Assembly: GCA_036274645.1 (NCBI GenBank)
Contig: DASUFH010000305.1
Location: forward strand, 1 to 14,468
Length of the DNA stretch: 14,468 nt
DNA from: DASUFH01 sp036274645
GTDB taxonomy: Bacteria > Acidobacteriota > Terriglobia > 20CM-2-55-15
Reading direction: 5' to 3'
The position numbers were made by a program, and so were the translations under genes. The notes beneath the pieces were generated by a model, which saw only the letters and a list, made by a program, of their open reading frames with translations, was not told where the DNA came from and searched no databases. Numbering within the stretch: position 1 is the first letter of the stretch; every line of letters starts with the position of its first letter. Shown here in pieces: positions 1 through 7,400 of this stretch.

Positions 1-75
1 CGTTCATGGATGGCGGGAGTAGTCCGGTGAGCGGGCCACGGCTTTCGAACACGAATCACTCTAGATTCAAAGGTC

Positions 76-666
76 ATGCTGGAACTAGCCACAAGTATCT
101 ACGACACTCTCGGAATCGGTTCTTCGGATTCCGTTGCCACCTCCCTGGCAATGGGCGCCGTGCTCTATGCGTCACTGATATGGCTGCTTCGCTGGGGATA
201 TCAGCTGCAGGGAAAGGTACTCGCCAATAGCCAGTCCGCTGCTCTGGCGAACGCCATACCCGCGGGGCCTTCCGAAGCGGCGGTATCCAACGATTTTTCA
301 TCGGTTGATGAAAAGGGCCGGACGTTCGTTAACGTCCTGCCTGCCGAACTGGCCGCGCTTTATAAGTCAAATCCCACTCCTCAGGCCGAGAAGCTATTCG
401 AGTCCTATCAGGGAAAGTGGATCGTCACCACATTCACGGTTGGGGATGTCGAACGGGAAGAATATGGTCTGGGAAACTCGATCATGATCCTCAGCGACCA
501 GCGGATTCGCAGACCTCTGATCGCGGCGATGTTTGATCTCAAGTGGAGAGCGCGCCTGTCCCGCGTTCAAAAAGGCGATCCGATCACCATCGTCGGGGAA
601 ATATCGGGTGGAAACGCCACGTATATCGGGCTGCGGCATTGTGAGCCCTCGGAACAGGAGTTCTAG
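76..666 (+). CDS. Membrane-anchored protein with probable OB-fold (tRNA_anti-like) domain
   Basis: Hypothetical protein of 196 aa. The N-terminus carries one hydrophobic segment at about residues 22-40 (VATSLAMGAVLYASLIWLL), followed by Arg and Lys, so it is probably a single-pass membrane protein. A low-complexity linker (about 50-75) leads to a C-terminal domain (about 90-195). That domain starts with a helix (LAALYKSNPTPQAEKLF), followed by alternating strands (GKWIVTTFTVGDVE, SIMILSD, DPITIVGEISG) and ends LRHCEPSE. This order, with a Tyr-Lys-x-Asn helix, a strand-rich core and a late Leu-x-x-Cys, resembles the tRNA_anti-like OB-fold family (PF12869), whose role is unknown. The start at 76 has only a weak, close Shine-Dalgarno (AAAGG at 69-73); an in-frame ATG at residue 26 is possible but would cut into the membrane segment. 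It is monocistronic here, with REP-like palindromes after the stop. The coding call is firm; the fold assignment is from pattern only. Confidence 0.72.
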   Translation: MLELATSIYDTLGIGSSDSVATSLAMGAVLYASLIWLLRWGYQLQGKVLANSQSAALANAIPAGPSEAAVSNDFSSVDEKGRTFVNVLPAELAALYKSNPTPQAEKLFESYQGKWIVTTFTVGDVEREEYGLGNSIMILSDQRIRRPLIAAMFDLKWRARLSRVQKGDPITIVGEISGGNATYIGLRHCEPSEQEF

Positions 667-683
667 CCGGCGCCGCTCCCCGG

Positions 684-710
684 GTAGGGGCGGTCTTGAC
701 CGCCCACCCC
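684..710. repeat. REP-like palindrome, GGGCGGTC/GACCGCCC type
   Basis: A short palindrome lies 17 nt after the stop of the OB-fold gene. Arms GGGCGGTC (688-695) and GACCGCCC (698-705) flank a 2-nt loop. The 5' context GTAGG and core arms match those of the inverted pair at 10949-11048, where the loop is TAT instead of TT. Three occurrences in 14 kb, all intergenic, argue for a dispersed repeat family rather than a gene-specific terminator. No U-rich tail follows on either strand. Confidence 0.7.
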
Positions 711-721
711 TGTTTGGGATC

Positions 722-776
722 GGGGGCAGCCTCCGAATTCCGACGCCGCCTTCACCGAAATCGGAGGCTGTCCCCC
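722..776. repeat. Second REP-like inverted repeat (GGGGGCAGCCTCCGA)
   Basis: GGGGGCAGCCTCCGA (722-736) is repeated in inverted orientation as TCGGAGGCTGTCCCCC (761-776), differing by one extra base in the right arm. The 24-nt spacer may extend the pairing a little. The sequence differs from the palindrome at 684-710, so two repeat types are stacked within about 95 bp after the first gene. It could fold as a transcript-end hairpin; no poly-U tail is visible. Confidence 0.65.
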
Positions 777-870
777 ACTTCACTTCCTGCAACGCGTCAT
801 CGACCGCCACCCTTTCGTAACTGTCGCGGCATCTACTGTTTTCCGATGTCCCTTTCGGCGTAATTCCTGA

Positions 871-893
871 TATAACGGTGTGTCAATTGGGGA
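871..893 (+). promoter_or_regulatory. Candidate -10 and ribosome binding site for the MBL-led cluster
   Basis: TATAAC (871-876) matches five of six bases of a sigma-70 -10 box; no convincing -35 is seen at the right distance. GGGGA (889-893) lies 8 nt before the ATG at 902 and supports that start over the in-frame GTG at 878. The 777-870 stretch shows nothing else recognisable. Confidence 0.3.
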
Positions 894-901
894 CGGAACA
901 C

Positions 902-1849
902 ATGGCGGATCAGCCTCATACACTCCGAACACGTCGAGAACTGTTGAAGACGGCAATAGGCGCGGCGGGCATGGTTGCCGCAGCGCCGGTTTTGCGCCTG
1001 GCCGGGATGCCCGCCCAATCGGCGACGTCCGGCGCGACCGTGGAGAAACTGGCCGAGGACCTGTTCATCATCAGGCGCCCGGGAGAGGCCAACGTGTTGG
1101 CCCAGACCGGCGCGGACGGGGTCCTTCTTGTCGATGGAGGCTCGGCCGCCGGGTCCGATGCGCTGTTGAAAACCGTGGCGGGACTGCCGGGGGGCGGCCC
1201 CGTTCGGACGCTGTTTAATACCCACTGGCATCCGGAGCAGACCGGTTCGAACGAGACCATCGGGAAGGCCGGCGCGACTATCATTGCTCACGAAAACACG
1301 CGGCTCTGGCTGACGCAGAACGTCGTCTGGCCGTGGGACGGAACGCGGTTCAACAAGCTTCCGAAAGTGGCGCAGCCCAACAAGACGTTCTACGAAACCG
1401 GCAAGCTCGAGTCCGGTGTCAATTACGGCTACATTCCCGACGCCGCGCACACCGACGGCGATCTGTGCGTCTTTTTTCCGAATCAGAATGTCCTGGCCGT
1501 GGGCGACATTGTCTCCGGACAGGGCTGGCCGGAACTCGACTGGTGGACTGGAGGATGGATCGGCGGCATGGTCGGCGCGATCCAGCGCCTGCAGACGCTG
1601 GTCGACGCCAATACCCGGATCGTGGCGGCGCGCGGTCCGCTGCTCAATCCTGGCGACCTCAGGACACAACTGAATATGTTCGGCACGATTTACGATCGCC
1701 TGAACCAGATGCTGAACAAGGGACGCGGGCCGGCCGAAGCCGTTGCCGCCAAACCGACGAAAGAATTCGATGACCGGATGGGTAATCCCGATGTATTTGT
1801 TCGTCGGGCGTTCGAGAGTCTGTGGGCATATCTTTCGCCCGACGCATAA
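902..1849 (+). CDS. Tat-exported metallo-beta-lactamase-fold protein with altered metal site
   Basis: 315 aa from the ATG at 902. The N-terminus has a twin-arginine motif (TRRELLKTAIGAAG) and a hydrophobic stretch, so export by Tat is likely. The body has the MBL order: LFIIRRPGEANVLAQTG and VLLVDGGSA at the front, THWHPEQTG (residues 107-115) in place of HxHxDH, HTDGD (183-187), VGD (D202) and VAARGPLL (242-249) where active members carry a Gly-His-Gly. His108, His110, His183 and Asp202 are therefore kept. The metal-ligand Asp is Glu112, the adjacent His is Gln113 and the last His is Arg244. The fold is confident. Two-zinc hydrolase activity is doubtful; a single-metal or non-catalytic role is possible. 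It is the first gene of the 902-7189 cluster, 23 nt before the next start. The family contains hydrolases and many uncharacterised exported proteins. Confidence 0.85.
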   Translation: MADQPHTLRTRRELLKTAIGAAGMVAAAPVLRLAGMPAQSATSGATVEKLAEDLFIIRRPGEANVLAQTGADGVLLVDGGSAAGSDALLKTVAGLPGGGPVRTLFNTHWHPEQTGSNETIGKAGATIIAHENTRLWLTQNVVWPWDGTRFNKLPKVAQPNKTFYETGKLESGVNYGYIPDAAHTDGDLCVFFPNQNVLAVGDIVSGQGWPELDWWTGGWIGGMVGAIQRLQTLVDANTRIVAARGPLLNPGDLRTQLNMFGTIYDRLNQMLNKGRGPAEAVAAKPTKEFDDRMGNPDVFVRRAFESLWAYLSPDA

Positions 1850-1872
1850 GGCGGTCACAGGTGAAGCGACGA

Positions 1873-4308
1873 ATGACCAGAAACTCCATATCGACGACGG
1901 TGGTTTCAGGGTTGGCGGGTTTGCTGATGGCGACTCTGGCGGGCGCCATTGCCGCGCCGGCGGTTCCCGCCGTTGCTCCTCAGAGCGCGTCTGCGCCATC
2001 CGGCGCGGACGAACAACTGGCCACCATCAAAACCTACTGCTCCGGTTGCCACAGCGACAAAGGGAAGGCCGGCGGTGTGAGCTTTGAAGGGGTTACCGCG
2101 GCGACCATCGGACAGCAGCCGGAGTTGTTCGAGAAGGCCGTGCGGAAGCTGCGCGGTCGCGTCATGCCGCCGCCGAACGCGAAACAGCCGGAGGGGAAGA
2201 CGGTGGAGTCGCTCGTGGCGTGGCTGGAAAGTTCGCTGGATCGCGCCGAGAGTCCCGCGCGGATATCCGACCAGGTCGTGCTGCATCGCCTGAACCGCAA
2301 GGAGTACGCGAATGCCATTCGTGATCTCCTGACACTGGACATCGACGCCAACAAGATCCTGCCGGCCGACGATACCCTGGATGGCTTCGACAACATCGCC
2401 ACCGCGCTGCAGGTGTCGCCATCGTTTATCGAGCAATACGTGATCGCGGCGCACCTCGTGGCCGTCGAAGCGGTCGGCCGCCCTGACGCGCGGGCCGCCG
2501 GCTGGACGTTCCAGGCGGAGCCGGGAAACCAGCTCACCCACGTGGCCGGATTGCCGCTCGGCACGCGGGGAGGTGTTCTCGGCAAGGTGGATCTGCCGTC
2601 CGACGGCGAATATGTCGTCAACATTCCGGATCTGGCCACGCACATCTGGGGCAACGGACTGGAATTCGAAAATCCGCTGATCGTCACCCTCGACAACAAA
2701 GTCGTCTATGAAACCGTGGTGGGCGGCGAAGAGGACATGAAACAGTACGATCAGGTGCTCAACGGCGCGCTGGATCGCGTCAATGTCCGGCTGAAGAACA
2801 TCAGGTTTTTCGCCACCGCCGGGCCGCACAAGGTCGGCGTGACGTTCAAACACCGCACGTTCGCCGAATCCGACGACCAGTTGCAGATGTTTGCTCCGGG
2901 GGGCGGCCAGGATCGGTTGTACCGCATCCCGTCGTTCCAGCTGCAAGGGCCCTTCAACGCCAAGGGCCTCAGTTCGACGCCAAGCCGCGAGCGCATTTTT
3001 TCGTGCCATCCGGATAAAGGGGCGGCGCCGGCCGCCTGCGCGAAGGAGATCATTTCCGCTTTTGCGAAACGCGCCTACCGCCGGCCGGTAAACGACCAGG
3101 ACGTGAAGGAGCTTCTCGTCTATTACGACGAAGGGTTCAAGAAGGCCGGATTCGAGGAAGGGATCCGCAACGCGATCACGGGGGCTCTCGCCAGCCCGTT
3201 CTTCCTGTACCGGTCCGTGCGTGTTCCGACGGGCCTGCGGCCCGGTGAGACCTACAAGATCAGCGACCTCGAACTGGCGTCGGAACTCTCATTCTTTCTC
3301 TGGAACAGCATTCCCGACGACGAACTGCTCGATCTTGGCGCGGCGGGCAAACTCGGTGATCCGGCGACGCTGGCGAAGCAGGTGAAGCGCATGCTGGCGG
3401 ATCCGCGTTCGGAGACCCTGGCGAGCAACTTTGTTCACCAGTGGCTCGACATCAAGCGACTCGACGAAATTGTGCCCGACGCGAACGTCTTCCCATACGC
3501 CTCCGGCCGGTCGGATCCGCGCGAGGACTTCAAGGAAGAACTCACGCTGTTCGCCGACAGCATCTTCCGGGAAGACCGCAGCGTGGTCGATCTGCTGAGC
3601 GCGAAACACACGTACCTCAATGAGCGGCTCGCGCTGCACTACGGAATCACCAGCGTGAAGGGCGATCGCTTTCAGCGGGTAGAGCTCCAGCAGTCGGCGC
3701 GGTGGGGACTCCTGGGCAAGGGCGCCATCCTGATGGCCGCCGCGTATCCCAACCGCACTTCGCCGGTGCTGCGAGGCTCCTTCATCCTGAAATACATCCA
3801 GGGGGTTCCGCCGGCCATGCCGCCGCCGAATGTTCCGACACTCGACGAAAAGGACATCGGCACGACCAAGGCGCTGACGGTGCGCGAAATGATGGCGAAG
3901 CATCGCGCGAGTCCCACCTGTTCGGCCTGCCACGCCGTGATGGATCCGCTGGGATTCGCGCTGGAAAACTTTGACGCGACCGGAATGTGGCGTGAGCGGG
4001 ACCGCTTTGCGGGCACAACCATCGATTCGTCGGGCGAACTGCCCGACGGCACGAAAATCCAGGGGCCGGACGATTTGCGCGAGGCGCTGTTACGAAAGCC
4101 TGAACAGTTTGTGCAGACGTTTACCGAGCGTCTGCTGATGTATGCGACCGGCCGCAAGGTGGAGTACTACGACATGCCCACCGTGCGCCACATGGTTCGC
4201 GACGCGGCCAAAGACGGCTACAAGTTTTCAACACTGGTCGAGGAAATTGCCGGGAGCGATCAGTTCCGATTGCGCCGGGCGCCGGCGAGTGTGGCTGGTA
4301 ATAATTAG
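1873..4308 (+). CDS. Exported DUF1587/DUF1595/DUF1592/DUF1588/DUF1585 protein with two haem-c motifs
   Basis: 811 aa. The ATG at 1873 is preferred because AGGTGA (1859-1864) lies 8 nt upstream; a GTG at 1861 and an ATG at 1822 are also in frame. A Sec-type signal peptide ends near AIAAPA. Next comes a cytochrome-c-like segment with CSGCH (C56, C59, H60) and an MPPP motif (M98) that could give the axial Met. By pattern the order is then: DUF1587 (about 135-200, LHRLNRKEYANAIRDLL); a strand-rich region (about 210-370) resembling a binding or jelly-roll module; DUF1595 (about 388-448, AFAKRAYRRPV); DUF1592 (about 461-590, ELASELSFFLW); DUF1588 (about 610-705, RTSPVLRGSFIL) holding a second haem motif CSACH (C683, C686, H687); and DUF1585 (about 733-808, FTERLLMYATGRK). 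These domains travel together in Planctomycetota, Acidobacteriota and Myxococcota; their reaction is not known. The partner is the adjacent DUF1552 gene. Confidence 0.9.
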   Translation: MTRNSISTTVVSGLAGLLMATLAGAIAAPAVPAVAPQSASAPSGADEQLATIKTYCSGCHSDKGKAGGVSFEGVTAATIGQQPELFEKAVRKLRGRVMPPPNAKQPEGKTVESLVAWLESSLDRAESPARISDQVVLHRLNRKEYANAIRDLLTLDIDANKILPADDTLDGFDNIATALQVSPSFIEQYVIAAHLVAVEAVGRPDARAAGWTFQAEPGNQLTHVAGLPLGTRGGVLGKVDLPSDGEYVVNIPDLATHIWGNGLEFENPLIVTLDNKVVYETVVGGEEDMKQYDQVLNGALDRVNVRLKNIRFFATAGPHKVGVTFKHRTFAESDDQLQMFAPGGGQDRLYRIPSFQLQGPFNAKGLSSTPSRERIFSCHPDKGAAPAACAKEIISAFAKRAYRRPVNDQDVKELLVYYDEGFKKAGFEEGIRNAITGALASPFFLYRSVRVPTGLRPGETYKISDLELASELSFFLWNSIPDDELLDLGAAGKLGDPATLAKQVKRMLADPRSETLASNFVHQWLDIKRLDEIVPDANVFPYASGRSDPREDFKEELTLFADSIFREDRSVVDLLSAKHTYLNERLALHYGITSVKGDRFQRVELQQSARWGLLGKGAILMAAAYPNRTSPVLRGSFILKYIQGVPPAMPPPNVPTLDEKDIGTTKALTVREMMAKHRASPTCSACHAVMDPLGFALENFDATGMWRERDRFAGTTIDSSGELPDGTKIQGPDDLREALLRKPEQFVQTFTERLLMYATGRKVEYYDMPTVRHMVRDAAKDGYKFSTLVEEIAGSDQFRLRRAPASVAGNN

Positions 4309-4324
4309 GCTCCGGACTCCATCC

Positions 4325-4330
4325 AGGAGG
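4325..4330 (+). promoter_or_regulatory. Shine-Dalgarno AGGAGG deciding the DUF1552 start
   Basis: A perfect AGGAGG ends 1 nt before the ATG at 4332 but 7 nt before the in-frame ATG at 4338. Normal spacing therefore favours 4338 as the start. Confidence 0.75.
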
Positions 4331-4337
4331 CATGAAC

Positions 4338-5624
4338 ATGTACTTATCCAAAAAGCATCTCTCACGGCGTACGGTACTGAAAGGCATCGGCGCCAGCATC
4401 GCGCTGCCTTTGCTTGACGCCATGAATCCGGCGGCCACCGCCTGGGCCGCGACACCGGCCGGATCGGGGCCGCGGCGGATGGCGTTTGTGGCCTTTCCGC
4501 ACGGAGCGATCATGGACCGCTGGTCGCCGAAGCAGGCCGGCGCGGACTACGTGATGTCGCCCATCCTCGAGCCACTCACGCCGTTCCGGCAGCACCTCAC
4601 CATCGTTTCCGGCCTGCGGAACAAGCCTGCAGAAACGCCGGAGCCGCACGGCTACATCGAACAGACGTGGTTGAGCTGCGTCAAACCGTGGGACTACGGC
4701 AAGGCCGGTCCGGACTCCGGTGTAACCGCCGACCAGATCGCTGTCCGGCACATCGGACAGGAAACCCGTTTGCCCTCCCTGGAGTTGACGACGGCGCAGG
4801 TCGGAGCGCGCGTGGCCTGGCGGACGCCCACCCAGTCGCTGCCCCAGGAAGGCAATCCCCGTTCGGTCTTCCAGAAGTTGTTTGGCATTGGAGACACCGA
4901 ACAGGAACGCGCCGACATCCTCGTTGAGACGGGCAGCATTCTCGATCGCGTCAAAGCGCAGGCCGCCCGTCTGCAGTCGGGCCTGGGCGCCGGCGACCGT
5001 GTGGTGGTGAGTGACTACCTCGATTCCGTTCGCGAGATCGAGCGGCGTGTTCAGATGGCTTCGAAGCAGGACATGAGCCAGCTCGAAATTCCGGACGCGC
5101 CGGTCGGCACACCGAACGACATTACCGAGCATTTCAAGCTGATGTTCGATCTCATGGCCCTCGCGTTCCAGGCCGACATCACGCGCATCATCACGTTTTC
5201 CATGGATCGGGAAGCGAGCATGCGCACGTACACGAACCTGGGGGTCGCGGAAGCGTTTCATCCGTTGTCGCATCATGGGAACAATGCGCAGAAGATGGAC
5301 AAGCTGGTCCAGATTCAGCGGTATCACACCGAGCGGTTTGCCGACTTCATCAAGAAGCTGGCCGCGTCGAAGGAAGGCGAGGGGACCGTGCTGGATCACT
5401 CGACGATTCTCTTCGGCAGCAACATGAGCAACAGCGACCGGCACAACAACGATCCATTGCCGGCGGCAATTCTGGGGCGCGCGCACGGCAAGATCAAAGG
5501 CGGCCAGCACCTGAAGTATCCGCAGGACTCGCGTTTTGCCGATCTGTTGCAGACGATATTCGAACGCAATGAGATCCCGGTGAAGTCGATCGGGGACAGC
5601 GCCGCGACCCTCTCGGAGGTCTAA
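4338..5624 (+). CDS. Tat-exported DUF1552 protein
   Basis: 428 aa from 4338. The N-terminus MYLSKKHLSRRTVLKGIG is a clear twin-arginine signal followed by a hydrophobic stretch and an AWAA cleavage-like site. The body fits DUF1552, which is distantly like the DUF1501/sulfatase and alkaline-phosphatase group. Recognisable segments are RRMAFVAFPHGAIMD, HLTIVSGLRNKP, LSCVKPWDYG, LPSLELTTAQVG, SVFQKLFG, LDSVREIERRV, LMFDLMALAFQADITRIITF, HPLSHHG and LDHSTILFGSNMSNSDRHNN. The His/Asp/Ser-rich C-terminal blocks could form a metal site, but the chemistry of this family is not established. It follows the DUF1592 gene by 29 nt; DUF1592/DUF1552 pairing is recurrent across phyla, so the two products probably act together outside the cytoplasmic membrane. 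The length is typical, with no frameshift. Confidence 0.9.
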   Translation: MYLSKKHLSRRTVLKGIGASIALPLLDAMNPAATAWAATPAGSGPRRMAFVAFPHGAIMDRWSPKQAGADYVMSPILEPLTPFRQHLTIVSGLRNKPAETPEPHGYIEQTWLSCVKPWDYGKAGPDSGVTADQIAVRHIGQETRLPSLELTTAQVGARVAWRTPTQSLPQEGNPRSVFQKLFGIGDTEQERADILVETGSILDRVKAQAARLQSGLGAGDRVVVSDYLDSVREIERRVQMASKQDMSQLEIPDAPVGTPNDITEHFKLMFDLMALAFQADITRIITFSMDREASMRTYTNLGVAEAFHPLSHHGNNAQKMDKLVQIQRYHTERFADFIKKLAASKEGEGTVLDHSTILFGSNMSNSDRHNNDPLPAAILGRAHGKIKGGQHLKYPQDSRFADLLQTIFERNEIPVKSIGDSAATLSEV

Positions 5625-5629
5625 GACAT

Positions 5630-7189
5630 ATGCGCCGACGCTGGATCTTCGGGGTTCTTTTCGCCGCGCTCGTCGCTGGCGCATCGATGGCGCGATCCGC
5701 GGAGCCCTCGCTGATTGACGCGGTGGAAGCGGGCGATCGCGCGGCGGCGTTGCGCCTGCTTTCCAAAGGCGCCGACCCGAACGCTGCCGGCGCTGACCGG
5801 GCGACGCCGATCATGTACGCGGCCGCCAATGGCGATCTGGATCTCGTGCGGGCGCTGATCAAGGCGGGCGCCGACGTCAGGCGCCAGAATCAGTTCGGCG
5901 CGTCCGCCATCAGTGAAGCCGCAACCATCGGGTCGGCGGAAATCATCGAGGCGCTCCTGAAGGCGGGCGCCGATCCCAATACGAAGAATCCGGAAGGCGA
6001 AACGCCGATCATGGAGGCGGCCCGCAGCGGTCGTGTCGAAGCGGCCAAACGGCTGCTGGACGCGGGCGCCGACGTGAACGCCAGAGAAAACTGGGGCGGA
6101 CAGTCGGCGATCATGTGGGCCGCCGCGCAGAGTCAGCCGGACATGATTTCGTTGCTGGCCTCCCGGGGCGCGGATGTCAACGCGCGAGGTGTCATCCGGC
6201 AGTGGGAGCGCAAGGTTCTCACCGAACCGCGTCCCAAGGACATGAACAAGGGCGGTTTTACTCCGCTGTTGTACGCCGCGCGTGAAGGCTGCGTGGAGTG
6301 CGCGAAACGGCTGATTGCGGCCGGCGCCGATCCCGATCTGGGCGACCCGGAGAACATCACGCCGCTGAATATGGCTTTGCTCAATCTGCACTTCAGCTTC
6401 GCCGCGTACATGGTGGAAGCGGGCGCCGATCTCAACAAGTGGGATCTTTACGGCCGTTCACCCGTCTACATGGCTGCCGATGTCAGCACGCTTCCCGTAA
6501 AGGGAAATGGCGCGATGGCGGTCATTCCGAGCCGGGATCCGGTCACCGCGCTCGACGTCGGGCGGACGCTGCTGGAGAAAGGCGCCAACCCCAATATTCA
6601 GCTGAAGCGGCGTCCCCCTTACCGTGATGTGCCGCAGGATCGCGGCGGCGACAACATCCTGGCTCAGGGCGCCACGCCTTTGCTGCGCGCCGCCCGCGCC
6701 GGTGACGCCGATTTCGTCGCGCTGCTGTTGAAGCATCATGCGCTCGTCGATCTTCCGAGCAAAGAAAAGGTCACTCCGCTGATGGCTGCCGCCGGCGTTG
6801 AGTTCGGGACCCGCGTAACTCGTGGCCGCAACCGAACCGAAGAAGGCGTGCTGAAGACGATTCAGCTCCTCATCGACGCCGGCGCCGATATCAACGCGCG
6901 TATGGTCGTCGACCGCGGTGGCGGACGTCGCGGCAGCCAGGTTCCCAGCGCCAACGCCGTCCCGAGTCAGACCGCGCTGCATGGCGCCGCGTCGCACGGC
7001 TTCACGTCGTTCGTCGAATTGCTCGCAAAGAACGGCGCCGACCTGTTCGCCCGGGACGCCAACGGCCGGACCGCTTTCGATCTCGCAAAAGGCGCGGGGG
7101 GCGCGGCCGGCCGCGGCGCCGCGGAATCGTTCCCGGAAACGGCGAAAGCGCTCGAGGCGCTGATGGCCGCAAAGAACGCCGCCCAGTAA
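5630..7189 (+). CDS. Secreted ankyrin-repeat protein
   Basis: 519 aa with a Sec signal peptide (MRRRWIFGVLFAALVAGAS, cleavage near RSA-EPS). Almost the whole mature protein is ankyrin repeats, about ten to eleven units. They are recognised by the recurring TPIMYAAANG / LLKAGADPN pattern, with typical linkers such as GADVNARENWGG and GFTPLLYAAREGCVECAKRL. Two repeats carry longer insertions (around 310-345 and 400-450, the latter Gly/Arg-rich). It has no catalytic domain, so a scaffold or binding role is the reasonable inference. GGAGGT (5615-5620) lies inside the last codons of the DUF1552 gene, with 5 nt between the genes, so translation is probably coupled. Being exported, it cannot be a cytoplasmic regulator; it may organise the DUF1592/DUF1552 products. 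A poorly conserved C-terminal helix (ETAKALEALMAAKNAAQ) closes the protein. Confidence 0.93.
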   Translation: MRRRWIFGVLFAALVAGASMARSAEPSLIDAVEAGDRAAALRLLSKGADPNAAGADRATPIMYAAANGDLDLVRALIKAGADVRRQNQFGASAISEAATIGSAEIIEALLKAGADPNTKNPEGETPIMEAARSGRVEAAKRLLDAGADVNARENWGGQSAIMWAAAQSQPDMISLLASRGADVNARGVIRQWERKVLTEPRPKDMNKGGFTPLLYAAREGCVECAKRLIAAGADPDLGDPENITPLNMALLNLHFSFAAYMVEAGADLNKWDLYGRSPVYMAADVSTLPVKGNGAMAVIPSRDPVTALDVGRTLLEKGANPNIQLKRRPPYRDVPQDRGGDNILAQGATPLLRAARAGDADFVALLLKHHALVDLPSKEKVTPLMAAAGVEFGTRVTRGRNRTEEGVLKTIQLLIDAGADINARMVVDRGGGRRGSQVPSANAVPSQTALHGAASHGFTSFVELLAKNGADLFARDANGRTAFDLAKGAGGAAGRGAAESFPETAKALEALMAAKNAAQ

Positions 7190-7243
7190 AGTAAGAACCT
7201 TCACCGCGCGGAGTTTGGCAGCATTCATGCCGGATCCCGCGCT

Positions 7244-7400
7244 ATGAACACGTCTATTTCCAAAGCGGATCGGTTGGAACGGCGCCTGATTGTCTTCGGA
7301 GCGTCGATTATCAAACTGTCGTCGGCTCTGCCACGCTCACCGCAGGGGCGGCATGTTTGTTCCCATCGGCACTCAGCCAGGATTCGAACAAGCTCCGCCA
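7244..7400 (+). pseudogene. Probable 5' fragment of a four-helix-bundle (TIGR02436/S23-like) gene
   Basis: The frame from the ATG at 7244 gives ADRLERRLIVFGASIIKLSS followed by ALPRSPQGRHV. This resembles the first helix and turn of the four-helix-bundle family typical of Acidobacteriota and Bacteroidota (pattern: Leu-x-x-Arg-Leu, Ile-Ile-Lys-Leu, Ala-Leu-Pro, Gly-x-His-Val, then Arg-x-x-Thr-Ser). Weak similarity continues to ARIRTSSA and then stops where the 193-bp palindrome begins at 7391. The family is normally about 115-130 aa; here fewer than 55 residues are recognisable and helices 2-4 are missing. No good Shine-Dalgarno is seen. The open frame runs on to a stop at 7448-7450 inside the palindrome but the residues look random. 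Interpreted as a truncated remnant; recognition is from memory of the family pattern. Confidence 0.45.

Noticed and set aside
684..776. CRISPR-like repeat array
   Set aside because: The repeats are palindromes of two different sequences with no regular spacing and no direct repetition.
833..1999. 388-aa open frame on the minus strand opposite the MBL gene
   Set aside because: It is antisense to a gene with clear family motifs and a signal peptide, and its Arg/Pro/Gly-rich translation matches no pattern. The same holds for long antisense frames at 1906-3009, 4362-5684, 5621-6391, 6458-7228 and 9080-10066.
7376..7395. GGATTCGAAC, the reverse complement of a tRNA T-loop-like GTTCGAATCC
   Set aside because: The flanking bases do not pair as a T-stem and no acceptor, D or anticodon arm can be drawn on the minus strand.
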